Assembly: GCF_004799665.1 (NCBI RefSeq)
Contig: NZ_CP031310.1
Location: 62,001-126,000, forward strand
DNA from: Halapricum salinum
GTDB taxonomy: Archaea > Halobacteriota > Halobacteria > Halobacteriales > Haloarculaceae
Reading direction: 5' to 3'
DNA: 64,000 bases
Of the stretch, positions 1 through 8,395 are shown piece by piece. Numbering within the stretch: position 1 is the stretch's first letter; each line of letters opens with the position of its first letter. The position numbers and the translations under genes are program-made. The notes beneath the pieces are model-generated. The model saw only the letters and a program-made list of their open reading frames with translations, was not told where the DNA came from and did no database searches.

Positions 1-311
1 GGCGCGTCCTGCCAGTAGCGGGCGTGGTCGTCGAGCTGCCGAGCGGCGTCTTGCACGCCCTCGAAATACTCGGTCCGGTCCTGTACTCGGCCGACGACGT
101 AGGTCTCGACGAACGTCTCGACTCCCTCGACGTCGCTCGGATAGAGCGCCTCGGCGGCGGCGACGAGCGTCTCGCGCTGATCGGCCGGCGATTTCCCGTC
201 GCTCTCATCTTCGTCCAGCGTCTCCCACGCGAGCGCGCCCAGGCCTGTGGTCGCGACGCCCGCGGCACCGAGCGCGACGAGCGCGTCCCGACGTGAGAGT
301 TCCGGCGTCAT
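1..311 (-). CDS. Gluconate 2-dehydrogenase subunit 3-like Tat-exported protein (C-terminus cut by window edge)
   Basis: Reading leftward from the ATG at 311, the protein opens with a Tat-type signal (LSRRDALVALGAAG followed by a hydrophobic run), then an acidic linker and a helical stretch beginning RETLVAAAEALYPSD. That opening is typical of the small subunit 3 of membrane-bound gluconate/GMC-type dehydrogenases, which helps export or anchor the flavin subunit. Only about 103 residues lie in the window. The start ATG overlaps the stop of the upstream glycosyltransferase gene by four bases (ATGA), so the two are translationally coupled. The partner flavoprotein would be expected just outside the window. 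Family assignment is by recognition and is moderate. Confidence 0.6.
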   Translation of the reverse strand, partial: MTPELSRRDALVALGAAGVATTGLGALAWETLDEDESDGKSPADQRETLVAAAEALYPSDVEGVETFVETYVVGRVQDRTEYFEGVQDAARQLDDHARYWQDA

Positions 312-2395
312 TCACCCACCTCCAGGGTCGTGTTCAGCGACTGTCCAGGACGGGTCTCCTCGGGCACGTACGTCGCTGCGCCCCCACAGCGGCGGGGATA
401 CTCACAGAGTTCCAGCCGCGGTGAGAGAACCGCGACGTCGTCCCCACGAGGCTCGACCGGAAGCGCGATCCCGTAGTTGAATCCCGCGCCCGTCCCGTAG
501 TCCACGACCAGCCGCGTCCGAATCGTATCCCGACCGTCGATCGGGACCGTGATCGGCTCGTCGATCGTCGGCCCGTCGAGTGTCGCTCGGTCGTCTTCGA
601 CGTCGAGCGTGACGACCAACTCTCCGTCGAGGTCGGTCACAGTGGTCGAATTGTCGCCGGCGTCGGTCTCGACGCGGATCGACACCAGCTGTGCGTACTG
701 AGGAATCCCGGCCGTCGTCTCAAGCCGGACTGTCGAGCCCTCGACAGCCTCGATCCGCTGGAGTCGCGGCGTGACGGGGTCGCCAGCGACGGGTGCCCAC
801 CCGCCACGGAAACTGTAGCGGTACAGCGCCCGATCTGGGAACGCCTCGATCACCTCGAACGGACGGTCTTCGAGCGCGTAGACGGCGTCGCCATCGTAGT
901 TCGGATCGTTGCGCAGCGGCTGGAAGGGGTGGTTGAGCCACGACCCGTACGGATCCGGGAGGAACACCAGTGCGTTCTCGAAGCTCGTCTCCTCGAAGGG
1001 TCCGTAGGCCGCCTCGTAGTGGGTCGTGATTCCCTGGTTGACCTCGATCTGATCCTCCGCCGTCTGCACGGCGGCGACGCCACCAACGCCCGAGGTGACG
1101 GCCAGCACGGCAACCCCAACAGCCAGCGCGCGCCGCCGCGAGAGCCGCGTCGTGAGGAGCGACCGCAACTGCGCTGCTCCCGTTCGAAGCGCCAGCCCCG
1201 CGAAGATCGACGCCGGCACGAGCAGGTCGTAGTGGTAGTACGGACCGAGATAGGCGATCAGGCCGTCGCCGATCTCCTCGACGTCGCCGATCATGTTCAG
1301 CGTCCCCCAGAAGTACAGTTCTCCCAGGATCACGGTGACGACGACACCTGCCAGAGCGAGTCTCCTGGCGGTGTACCGTCGGACGGCAACCCCGAACCCG
1401 ACGGCCGCCACGGCCGTCCCGAGGAGACCAGCGGCGAACCACCGGCCGGCGAAGGCGTCGAGGACGTACATGTTCGCGCGGGCCGCCAGTTGCGGGGTAT
1501 AGTCGATCTCCCGGCCGAGCAGCGCGCGCGTCCCGAAGCCGATCCCGTCCCGCGGAGCGAACGCGTGATAGGGAAACTCCAGGGCCGAGCCCGTCACGAC
1601 CACGTTGTACCCGAGCGTGATCGCGACGCCGACGAGCCCGAGTGCAGCGACGATCCCCTTCCCGAAGATTTGCTCGCGGTCGAGCGTCCGCAATCGCCAC
1701 AGCGCGTGGACGACGAACGGCAGGCCGAACAGGAAGGCCGTGTAGGGGCGGGCGAAAAAGGCCAGCGCGATGGCGACGCCCGCGACGCCGGCCAGCCGAC
1801 GGCTCCCCGTCCGGTCGCTCCGGAGATACGCCAGCGCGAAGACACAATTGAAGAACGTCGTCGGCGCGTACGGGAGGAAGACGGCCGTGTTGATCAGGTA
1901 GAGCGGCGAGGCGAGCAGGACGACCCCGGCCAGCAGGCCGGTCGACCGGTCGAATAGCTCCGCGCCGATCGCGACCACGAGCGCGACGATACCCGCCCCG
2001 AGTAGTGCCAGCGCCACCCTCGGAACGCCGAGTGCCAGAAACGGCGCGAACATCGCCGCCGGGACCGGATTGTACTTGGGGTACATCCCCTGGCTGCTCT
2101 CGACGAAGAACCACGGCCTGAAGGCTTCCGGGACAGGTGGCTGGAGGAACAGCTGTCCGTCTAGCAGCATCGCGGCCTGCTGGAGGTAGACGCCCTCGTC
2201 GTGATTCAGCGAGTGGTAGGGAAAGACCTGCGTGGCGACGGTCCAGATCGCGACTGCGCCGACGAGCGCCAGCGTCGCCACGGCGGCCAGCCAGTAGCGA
2301 TCGGGGTCGTCCTCGACGGCCGCACGGCCCCTGCGGACGCCCGCCACCAGTCGGTCACGAACCGATCGCACGGACTGTTCGGCTCCCGACATCAC
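308..2395 (-). CDS. Polytopic GT39/ArnT-like membrane glycosyltransferase
   Basis: A 695-residue membrane protein with about a dozen hydrophobic segments between residues 35 and 445 and a roughly 240-residue soluble C-terminal part. The first external loop carries NHDEGVYLQQA, the Asp/Glu-containing signature of PMT/ArnT-type glycosyltransferases that use polyprenyl-phosphate sugars and act at the outer face of the membrane. The acceptor is unknown. It is the fourth gene of a leftward run with the iron-type ABC transporter; its ATG overlaps the ATPase stop (ATGATG, so the second ATG at 2392 is an alternative start). Its translational coupling to a transporter is unusual and suggests co-regulation rather than a shared reaction. 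Confidence 0.75.
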   Translation of the reverse strand: MMSGAEQSVRSVRDRLVAGVRRGRAAVEDDPDRYWLAAVATLALVGAVAIWTVATQVFPYHSLNHDEGVYLQQAAMLLDGQLFLQPPVPEAFRPWFFVESSQGMYPKYNPVPAAMFAPFLALGVPRVALALLGAGIVALVVAIGAELFDRSTGLLAGVVLLASPLYLINTAVFLPYAPTTFFNCVFALAYLRSDRTGSRRLAGVAGVAIALAFFARPYTAFLFGLPFVVHALWRLRTLDREQIFGKGIVAALGLVGVAITLGYNVVVTGSALEFPYHAFAPRDGIGFGTRALLGREIDYTPQLAARANMYVLDAFAGRWFAAGLLGTAVAAVGFGVAVRRYTARRLALAGVVVTVILGELYFWGTLNMIGDVEEIGDGLIAYLGPYYHYDLLVPASIFAGLALRTGAAQLRSLLTTRLSRRRALAVGVAVLAVTSGVGGVAAVQTAEDQIEVNQGITTHYEAAYGPFEETSFENALVFLPDPYGSWLNHPFQPLRNDPNYDGDAVYALEDRPFEVIEAFPDRALYRYSFRGGWAPVAGDPVTPRLQRIEAVEGSTVRLETTAGIPQYAQLVSIRVETDAGDNSTTVTDLDGELVVTLDVEDDRATLDGPTIDEPITVPIDGRDTIRTRLVVDYGTGAGFNYGIALPVEPRGDDVAVLSPRLELCEYPRRCGGAATYVPEETRPGQSLNTTLEVGE

Positions 2396-3522
2396 TCCGC
2401 GGGATACCAGGCCAGCGAGTGGTCGGCTTCGAGTTCGATACAGACGCGCGTCCCGTGCTCGAAGTCAGTGGCGTGGTTGTGCTGGCAGTGGACGACGTCA
2501 CCCGAATCCATCGCCACCCGGTAGACGAACGATGGGCCGGTGTACTGGCGATGGACGATCTCACCGTCGGTCCCGCCAGGCGGGCAGGGCTTCGCGCGGA
2601 GGTCGTCCGGCCGGACCAGTACGTCGACGTCAGCCCCGCGGTAGGCGTCGATCGAGCCGTCGAGCTGCTCGTCGTCGAGCAGCCCCAGCGCCGTATCGAC
2701 GCCGCCGTCGACGACTTCCCCCGAGAGGAAACTGGCCTGCCCGAGGAAGCTCGCGACGAACCGCGATTCGGGGTGGCCGAAGACGTCCTCGGGTCGGCCG
2801 ATCTGTTCGACCTGGCCGTCGTTCATGATCGCCACCCGGTCGGAGATCGACAGCGCCTCCTCCTGGTCGTGCGTGACCGAGATGGCGGTGACGCCGGCCT
2901 CCTTGAGGATGCGCCGGACCTCCTGGCGCATCTCGATGCGCAGGCGAACGTCCAGATTCGAGAAGGGTTCGTCCAGCAGGAGGACGTCGGGTTCGGGCGC
3001 GAGCGAGCGCGCAAGTGCGACACGCTGGCGCTCCCCGCCCGAGAGGCTCTCTGGATTGCGGTCCTCGTAGCCCTCCAGATCGACGAGTTCGAGCATCTCC
3101 TGAACGCGGCCGTACTCCTCGCCCCCGTCGGCGTCGGTCAGTCCGAACGCGACGTTCTCGCCGACGGTGAGGTGGGGGAACAGGGCGAACTCCTGGAAGA
3201 CCAGCCCCACGTCGCGGTTCTCCGGCGAGACTGCCGTCGACGCGCCTGCGACCTTCTCGTCGGCGAGTCGAATCGTGCCGCCCGTGGGCTCGGCCAGCCC
3301 GGCGATCATCCGTAGGGTCGTCGTCTTTCCACAGCCGGAGGGTCCGAGCAGCGTGAGCAGTTCGCCCTCGTGAACGTCGATCGAGACGTTCTCGACGGCG
3401 GTGTCCTCGCCGAAGCGCTTGGTGATCTCGGCGAGTTCGAGGACGACCTCGCCGGTCGGAGCGGTGCGCGGTGGTACCTGTACGTACTGTCCGGTCGTCG
3501 TTGTGAGTTCATTCTTCGACAT
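2392..3522 (-). CDS. ABC transporter ATP-binding protein, iron(III)/PotA-type
   Basis: ATPase of an uptake transporter. Visible are the Walker A motif GPSGCGKTTT, the Q-loop segment, the signature LSGGERQRVALAR, Walker B DVLLLDEPFSNLD and the switch histidine in SVTHDQEEAL. The C-terminal third (from about residue 255) looks like the TOBE regulatory domain found in FbpC, CysA and PotA subunits. At 376 residues it has the usual length for that family. It overlaps the permease gene by 14 bases and the glycosyltransferase gene by 4, so it belongs to a tight operon. The iron assignment rests on the permease type, the binding protein and the upstream operator, not on the ATPase itself. Confidence 0.88.
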   Translation of the reverse strand: MSKNELTTTTGQYVQVPPRTAPTGEVVLELAEITKRFGEDTAVENVSIDVHEGELLTLLGPSGCGKTTTLRMIAGLAEPTGGTIRLADEKVAGASTAVSPENRDVGLVFQEFALFPHLTVGENVAFGLTDADGGEEYGRVQEMLELVDLEGYEDRNPESLSGGERQRVALARSLAPEPDVLLLDEPFSNLDVRLRIEMRQEVRRILKEAGVTAISVTHDQEEALSISDRVAIMNDGQVEQIGRPEDVFGHPESRFVASFLGQASFLSGEVVDGGVDTALGLLDDEQLDGSIDAYRGADVDVLVRPDDLRAKPCPPGGTDGEIVHRQYTGPSFVYRVAMDSGDVVHCQHNHATDFEHGTRVCIELEADHSLAWYPAE

Positions 3523-5131
3523 CGTATCCCCTCCAGAGAAGGACGAGCATCGACAATCCCGAGACGCCGATCAGGACCAGTGCCGGGAGCGCGGCGTCGC
3601 CGTAGTCGGCGGAGCTCCGCACGAGCCAGATGTAGGTCGCGAGCGTCTCGAAGCCGGGATAGCGCAACAGCAGCGTCGCAGCCATCTCCTTCATGCTGGT
3701 CAGAAAGACCAGCGCCGCGCCGGCGATGACGCCGGGCATCACCAGCGGCAGGACGACCTTCCGGAACGCCGACAGCGAGGAGTGCCCGAGCGTCCGGGCG
3801 GCCTCGACGAGCTTCTGGTCGGTCTGCAGCACCGACGACCGCAGCGTCCCCACGGCCTGGGGCATGAACCGGACGACGTACGCGAAGACGAGGATGTCGA
3901 CGGTGTAGTAGAGGCTGTCCACGTAGTGCAGCGTGAAGTAGAGCAGCCCCAGCCCGAGGACGATTCCGGGAACGGCGTAGCCGACGTAACTCGACCGCTC
4001 GGGCAGCGACGCCCAGCGGCTCTCACCCCGGGCCGACAGATACGCCAGCGGCAGCGCCGCGAGGACGCTGACGCCCGCAGCGAGCGAGGAGACGTACACC
4101 GAGTTCCAGGCGTAGATCCACTGGAACTCGTAGCCGCCGCCGATCCCGCCGGTCGAGCGACCCAGCCAGTACAGCAAGATCGCCGGTGGGAGGACCAGTG
4201 CCAGCACCGCCACAGTCGAACAAAACGCCAGTGCTGGCCCCTTCCAGTAGCCGAGCGAGATGATTCCGGGACGGTCGGTCCCGCGATTGACGTAGGCGTC
4301 TGATTCGTCGGCGCGCTCGATCCGGGACTCCGCAGCGAGGATGACGATGGCCATCCCAACGAGCAACAGCGAGAAGATCGACGCGTAATCCAGCCGCCAG
4401 GCGTCGTACTCGACGTAGATCATCCGCGTGAACACGTCGTACTGCATGAGCGCCGGCGTCCCGAAGTCCGAGAGCGTGTACAGTGCGACCAGCAACGCCC
4501 CGGCTGCGATCCCAGGCACGAGCTGTGGAAGCGTCACACGCCTGAACGCCGACAGCCGGGAGTGATTGAGCGAGCGCGCAGCCTCGATAGCCCGGCCATC
4601 CAGCGAGAGCAGCGACGCCCGCGTCGTGAGATAGACGTACGGATAAGTAAACAGCGTCAGCACGATCACCGATCCGACGAGCCCGTCGATCTCGGGGATT
4701 TGCTCGATCCCGATCGGTGCGAGTATGTCGGTGAACGCCCCGCCCTGGCCGGTCGCAGAGATGAACGCGAACGCCCCGATGTAGCTCGGGATCACCAGCG
4801 GCATCGCGGCGAGGACCGTCCAGAACCGTCGGAATGGCAGGTCGGTCTGGACGGTCAACATCGCCAGCGGGACGCCGACGAGAACCGACCCGATCGTCAC
4901 GGCGGTCACCAATACGACCGTGTTGAGGACGATGTCCAGGGTCTCCTGGCGCAGCAGAATTTCGAGGATCCGATCGAGCGGGACCTGACTGGCCTGGAGC
5001 ACGACCCAGAGCATCGGGGTCAACAGCGTGAGTGCGATCGAGCCAGCCAGCAGCGTCAGGACGAGCGACTGCCGATCCCGCGTGCTCGACGGAAGGGATG
5101 GCACGCGTTCGAATCGGTCAGTCGCGGACAT
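3509..5131 (-). CDS. ABC transporter permease, iron(III)/FbpB-type (fused double permease)
   Basis: A 540-residue permease with two homologous membrane halves, each carrying the cytoplasmic EAA-type loop that contacts the ATPase: EAARSLNHSRLSAFRRVTLP in the first half and EAARTLGHSSLSAFRKVVLP in the second. This duplicated architecture of about 12 helices is characteristic of FbpB/ThiP-like permeases for iron or thiamine. It starts six bases after the binding-protein stop and overlaps the ATPase gene. With the iron-box operator in front of the operon, ferric iron is the favoured substrate. Confidence 0.88.
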   Translation of the reverse strand: MSATDRFERVPSLPSSTRDRQSLVLTLLAGSIALTLLTPMLWVVLQASQVPLDRILEILLRQETLDIVLNTVVLVTAVTIGSVLVGVPLAMLTVQTDLPFRRFWTVLAAMPLVIPSYIGAFAFISATGQGGAFTDILAPIGIEQIPEIDGLVGSVIVLTLFTYPYVYLTTRASLLSLDGRAIEAARSLNHSRLSAFRRVTLPQLVPGIAAGALLVALYTLSDFGTPALMQYDVFTRMIYVEYDAWRLDYASIFSLLLVGMAIVILAAESRIERADESDAYVNRGTDRPGIISLGYWKGPALAFCSTVAVLALVLPPAILLYWLGRSTGGIGGGYEFQWIYAWNSVYVSSLAAGVSVLAALPLAYLSARGESRWASLPERSSYVGYAVPGIVLGLGLLYFTLHYVDSLYYTVDILVFAYVVRFMPQAVGTLRSSVLQTDQKLVEAARTLGHSSLSAFRKVVLPLVMPGVIAGAALVFLTSMKEMAATLLLRYPGFETLATYIWLVRSSADYGDAALPALVLIGVSGLSMLVLLWRGYDVEE

Positions 5132-5137
5132 GGTAGG

Positions 5138-6337
5138 TTAGACGCTCAGGCCGGCCTCACGCATCACGTCGAGCGTACCGCCCCGATCGGACAGTTCCGT
5201 GAGGTCGATGTCCGGCGCGTCCAGTTCGTCGACCGTCGGAAGGTCGCCGACCGGCTGGACGCCGGGGATCATCGGGTAGGCGTAGGTCCGGGTCGCAAAG
5301 AACTCTTGCGCTTCGGCCGAGAGCAGGTGTCGGACGAAGTCCGTCGCCGCCGCCGTGTCGTCGGCACCGGTCAGCACCGCCGCACCCGAGACGTTGACCA
5401 GCGCGCCGGCGTCGCCCTCGGTGAAGGCCAGTTCGATCGGCGGGTCGTCGTTCCAGGCCTTGACCCGCAGGGCGTAGTAGTGGTTTGCGAACCCGGCGTT
5501 GAGGTTACCGTCGGCGACGGCCTGTGAGACCTGGAACTCGTCGGCGTAGGTCTCGACGCCCGCGTTCTGCATATCCTCGAGCCACTGGATCGCCGTCTCA
5601 TCGTCGTGGATCAGCCGCATCGCCGTGATGAACGACTGGAAGGCTCCGTAGGACGGTGCCCAGCCCATCGATCCGCCCAGGGTATCGGGGAACTCCTGGA
5701 CCGTCGAGGGAACGTCACTCGCCGACAGCTCGTTCGTGTTGTACGGGACTGCCCGGGCACGGCCCGCGACGCCGACCCAGTTGCGCTCGTCGTCTTTGAA
5801 CGCCGACGGGACGGAACTGATGGCGTCCGCCGACAGCTGCTGGGTCGCGCCGGCCTCGGAGACGACACCCAGCGACCCCGCGTCGACCGACAGGAAGATG
5901 TCCTGCTGGACGTTGTCGGCGTCGGCCTCCTGTTTGATCGTGTTTGCCAGATCGGTGGAGGGCGCCGTCCGGTGCTCGATCGTCAGATCCGGATAGATCT
6001 CCTCGAGCTCCTCGAAGAGGTCGATGTAGAGTCCACCTTCACCGCCGCCGAGCGCGACGCCGAAGGTACCGGAGAGGTTCGGCAAGTCCCGGATCGACGT
6101 CCCGCTCGGCTCCGGCCGACTGCCGACGAACGGGCCCGATCCCTGGAACGAGCCCAGACTGAACTCGTTCATCTCCCCGTCACCCGAGGAGCCGTCACCG
6201 TTTCCGCCGGGCCCCCCGAGACAGCCAGCCACTGCGCCGACCGCAGTCACACCGCTCGCTGCCAGAAATCGCCGGCGAGAAGACGTCTCTCTGCCGCCCG
6301 ATGCGCCACCGTCGAAGTCGCTGTCGTGGTCCGTCAT
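5138..6337 (-). CDS. ABC transporter substrate-binding lipoprotein, probable ferric iron
   Basis: A 399-residue exported binding protein. The N-terminus has a Tat motif (SSRRRFLAASG) followed by a lipobox ending GAVAGCLGG, so it should be a lipid-anchored extracellular protein. A glycine/serine-rich linker follows, then a periplasmic-binding fold of the class that includes FbpA. It is the first gene of the transporter operon. Its ATG lies only 8 bases from a perfect TTTAGG-N4-CCTAAA box, so the operator overlaps the transcription start of a probably leaderless message. Substrate identity is inferred from the permease class and this box. Confidence 0.85.
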   Translation of the reverse strand: MTDHDSDFDGGASGGRETSSRRRFLAASGVTAVGAVAGCLGGPGGNGDGSSGDGEMNEFSLGSFQGSGPFVGSRPEPSGTSIRDLPNLSGTFGVALGGGEGGLYIDLFEELEEIYPDLTIEHRTAPSTDLANTIKQEADADNVQQDIFLSVDAGSLGVVSEAGATQQLSADAISSVPSAFKDDERNWVGVAGRARAVPYNTNELSASDVPSTVQEFPDTLGGSMGWAPSYGAFQSFITAMRLIHDDETAIQWLEDMQNAGVETYADEFQVSQAVADGNLNAGFANHYYALRVKAWNDDPPIELAFTEGDAGALVNVSGAAVLTGADDTAAATDFVRHLLSAEAQEFFATRTYAYPMIPGVQPVGDLPTVDELDAPDIDLTELSDRGGTLDVMREAGLSV

Positions 6338-6344
6338 TGTATGA

Positions 6345-6360
6345 TTTAGGTTTGCCTAAA
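6345..6360. promoter_or_regulatory. Iron-box-like operator upstream of the ABC transporter operon
   Basis: TTTAGG and CCTAAA form a perfect 6-bp inverted repeat around the spacer TTTG. It resembles binding sites of DtxR/IdeR/SirR-family iron repressors, whose half sites contain TTAGG. It ends 8 bases upstream of the binding-protein ATG, where a repressor would block transcription initiation. Confidence 0.7.
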
Positions 6361-6383
6361 GTTGTTAAGTCTGGCGGTTCTGG

Positions 6384-7547
6384 TCAGTCGTCAGCCACCG
6401 AGGCCGCGGGTTCGCTCGCCTGCAGTTCCCCGGCGTCGAGCGCTTCGAGACAGTCCAGCCAGTCGTGCATGTACTCCCCGCAGTGCTGCAGGAACTCGCC
6501 GTTCTCGTACTCGGAGACGTCCGCGGCGAGCAGTTCGTCGGCCATCTTCGCGAAGGCGTCGGCGTAACTGTCGGCCTCACCGACGCGGTCTGCGTACTCC
6601 CAGACGTGCTCGTTGAGTTCCAGGCCTGCCACCTCGTTGGTGAGGTCGCCGAAGGTCGAACGCGGGGCCTTGTTGTGCTCACACAGCGGGTCCCCGTTGT
6701 AGATCTGCTTGCCCAGCAGGTCCGCCGCGCGCTTGAGGAAGACGCCGCTCCAGATGTCGTCGAACCGGCCGACGTCCCACGGGTTGTCGTCCATCGGGAG
6801 CTGGTAGAAGGCGGGGATGACCTCGCGCTCGAAGGCGAGGTTCATCGAGCAGACGGTGAGATACTGGCCGGGCGCGGCGACGAAATCAGAGCCGAAGTGC
6901 TCGGCGTCGAGGCGCGTCTGGGCCTGGCCCTGCAGGTCGCCGTCCATCAGGATCCGGACGGCGTCCAGGTCGGGAACGTTCGTCCACAGGCCCTGGGAGG
7001 CGACGACGTCCGAGACGGTCGTGGTCTCCGTGCGCACGTCTTCGTCCATCGCGCTGTAGGGGTAGCCCCGGGGGTAGAGATCGGTATCGGTGTCGTACAG
7101 CACGTTCACCCAGCGCTCGTCGGACTCGACGGCCTCGATCGCCCCGCGGTAGTCGAGGTTGTCCATGTGGGTACCGAAGAAGTCGACCTCGTCGTGCGGT
7201 AGCGTGTCGTCGTCGATGAAGACGCCGCGCTCGAAGTCGCCGTCCCACATGTAGAGCAACCCGAAGCTCGTCTGGGCGTGGCTGGCTTCGGGGATCAGGT
7301 GGGCGAACTCGCTGACGTCGTGGTCGTCGAACCACGCCTCGCGCGCGCTCCCGTCGAAGACCTCGCCCGAGACCTCAAGGTCGTCGAGCATCGCGGCCAT
7401 CGCCTCGGTGTCACAGAAGTCCTCGGTGACGAGGACGACGTGCAGCCGGTCGGTGTCGAAGCCGTGTTCGCGGGCGTTCGCGACGTACTCACGCATACAC
7501 TCGTACTCCCGTATCGTCGGCACGATGACGCAGATGTCCGCTGTCAT
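6384..7547 (-). CDS. Reversibly glycosylated polypeptide / UDP-sugar mutase-like protein (alpha-1,4-glucan-protein synthase family)
   Basis: A 387-residue soluble protein. The opening ICVIVPTIREYE and the acidic motif GVFIDDDTLPHDE match the reversibly glycosylated polypeptide family, in which an Asp-triad binds the metal-UDP-sugar; characterised plant members are UDP-arabinopyranose mutases or autoglycosylating proteins. The archaeal role is unknown. No membrane segment or signal is present, so it is probably cytosolic. It is transcribed toward the iron ABC operon with a 46-bp gap and has its own iron-type box 16 bases upstream of the ATG, implying iron-dependent expression together with the transporter. 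Confidence 0.75.
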   Translation of the reverse strand: MTADICVIVPTIREYECMREYVANAREHGFDTDRLHVVLVTEDFCDTEAMAAMLDDLEVSGEVFDGSAREAWFDDHDVSEFAHLIPEASHAQTSFGLLYMWDGDFERGVFIDDDTLPHDEVDFFGTHMDNLDYRGAIEAVESDERWVNVLYDTDTDLYPRGYPYSAMDEDVRTETTTVSDVVASQGLWTNVPDLDAVRILMDGDLQGQAQTRLDAEHFGSDFVAAPGQYLTVCSMNLAFEREVIPAFYQLPMDDNPWDVGRFDDIWSGVFLKRAADLLGKQIYNGDPLCEHNKAPRSTFGDLTNEVAGLELNEHVWEYADRVGEADSYADAFAKMADELLAADVSEYENGEFLQHCGEYMHDWLDCLEALDAGELQASEPAASVADD

Positions 7548-7562
7548 GTCCTGGACGTGTAT

Positions 7563-7580
7563 CTTTAGGCCACCCTAAAG
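7563..7580. promoter_or_regulatory. Second iron-box-like operator, divergent promoter region
   Basis: CTTTAGG and CCTAAAG are perfect 7-bp inverted arms around CCAC. The core TTTAGG-N4-CCTAAA is the same as at 6345-6360. It lies 16 bases upstream of the leftward glycosylated-polypeptide gene (start 7547) and 73 bases upstream of the rightward methyltransferase (start 7653). Position favours control of the leftward gene. Confidence 0.7.
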
Positions 7581-7652
7581 AGTGTGTCGTTCCGGCACCA
7601 TCCCGGTCTGGACGTCCCGGGCGTACAAGCCGCTGGAGCCCGCACGAGACGT

Positions 7653-8249
7653 ATGGACCGACAGGCTGTCCGCCGCGAGTGGGACGCCATCGCCGAGACG
7701 TACGCCCGCCAGCGCGACCCCTCCGGGTCGGACGCGGCGCTGCTGGAGGACCTCGTGGACGCGCTGGGACCCGACCCGCTCGTCCTCGATGTCGGCTGTG
7801 GTGATGGGGCGCGCACGCTGGCGAACCTCCCGGACGGCGCGATCGGACTCGACGTCTCGCGGCGCGGGCTCGAACTCGCGACAGAGACGGTCCCCGAAGC
7901 GCGCCTCCTCCAGGGCGACATGCTCGCGATTCCCCTCCGGAAGGCGTCCGTCGACGCCATCACCGCCTATCACGCGGTGTTTCACGTCTCCCGGGATCGC
8001 CATTCCGACGTCTATCAGGAGTTCGCTCGCGTCCTGAAGCCGGGCGGGCGCCTCCTGATGACGCTTCCGGGGGGTTCGTTCGAGACCGTCCGCCGGGGCT
8101 GGATGGGCGGGCGGATGTTCTTCTCGGCACCCGGTCGCGACCGCACGCTCGCGCAGTTGCGCGAGGCCGGATTCGGCGACCTTCAGACGCGCGTCGTCGA
8201 CGATCCACTCGGCAGCGACAGCGAGTTCGTCTTCGCGACCCGGGAATGA
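7653..8249 (+). CDS. Class I SAM-dependent methyltransferase
   Basis: A 198-residue protein with the standard SAM-binding motif I VLDVGCGDGA (about residues 48-57), the acidic motif II region GLDVS, and a later motif RVLKPGGRLLMTLPGG typical of small-molecule methyltransferases of the Methyltransf_11 type. The ATG at 7653 is preferred over upstream in-frame codons because homologues normally start about 45 residues before motif I and the upstream segment looks non-coding. The substrate cannot be told. It is transcribed divergently from the iron-regulated cluster and could share its operator region. Confidence 0.82.
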   Translation: MDRQAVRREWDAIAETYARQRDPSGSDAALLEDLVDALGPDPLVLDVGCGDGARTLANLPDGAIGLDVSRRGLELATETVPEARLLQGDMLAIPLRKASVDAITAYHAVFHVSRDRHSDVYQEFARVLKPGGRLLMTLPGGSFETVRRGWMGGRMFFSAPGRDRTLAQLREAGFGDLQTRVVDDPLGSDSEFVFATRE

Positions 8250-8395
8250 GGTCGAGCACTGGAGGTGGCTCTGTTGAAACCCGCAACAGTTGAGAGAACT
8301 GGCGTGCGACATATAGGGCGCATATCCCGTACACGCCACCTTCAGTAGTTAAGACCGCACTTCTCGATGCAGAGGGTCAAAACTCGGCTAAGAAC
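8250..8395. other. Intergenic spacer with possible insertion-sequence relic
   Basis: The spacer between the methyltransferase and the histidine kinase starts a lower-GC patch. It contains GGCTCTGTTGAAACCC near 8270, which resembles sequence at the ends of some haloarchaeal insertion sequences, followed by an imperfect hairpin (GCGTG ... CACGC, about 8302-8336) that could terminate the two convergent genes. No transposase reading frame remains. The relic interpretation is a guess from memory of similar termini. Confidence 0.25.

Noticed and set aside
929-1957. 342-codon frame opposite the GT39-like gene
   Set aside because: Shadow of a real gene in high-GC DNA: charged, low-complexity Arg/Glu-rich product with no domain, fully antisense to a convincing membrane protein.
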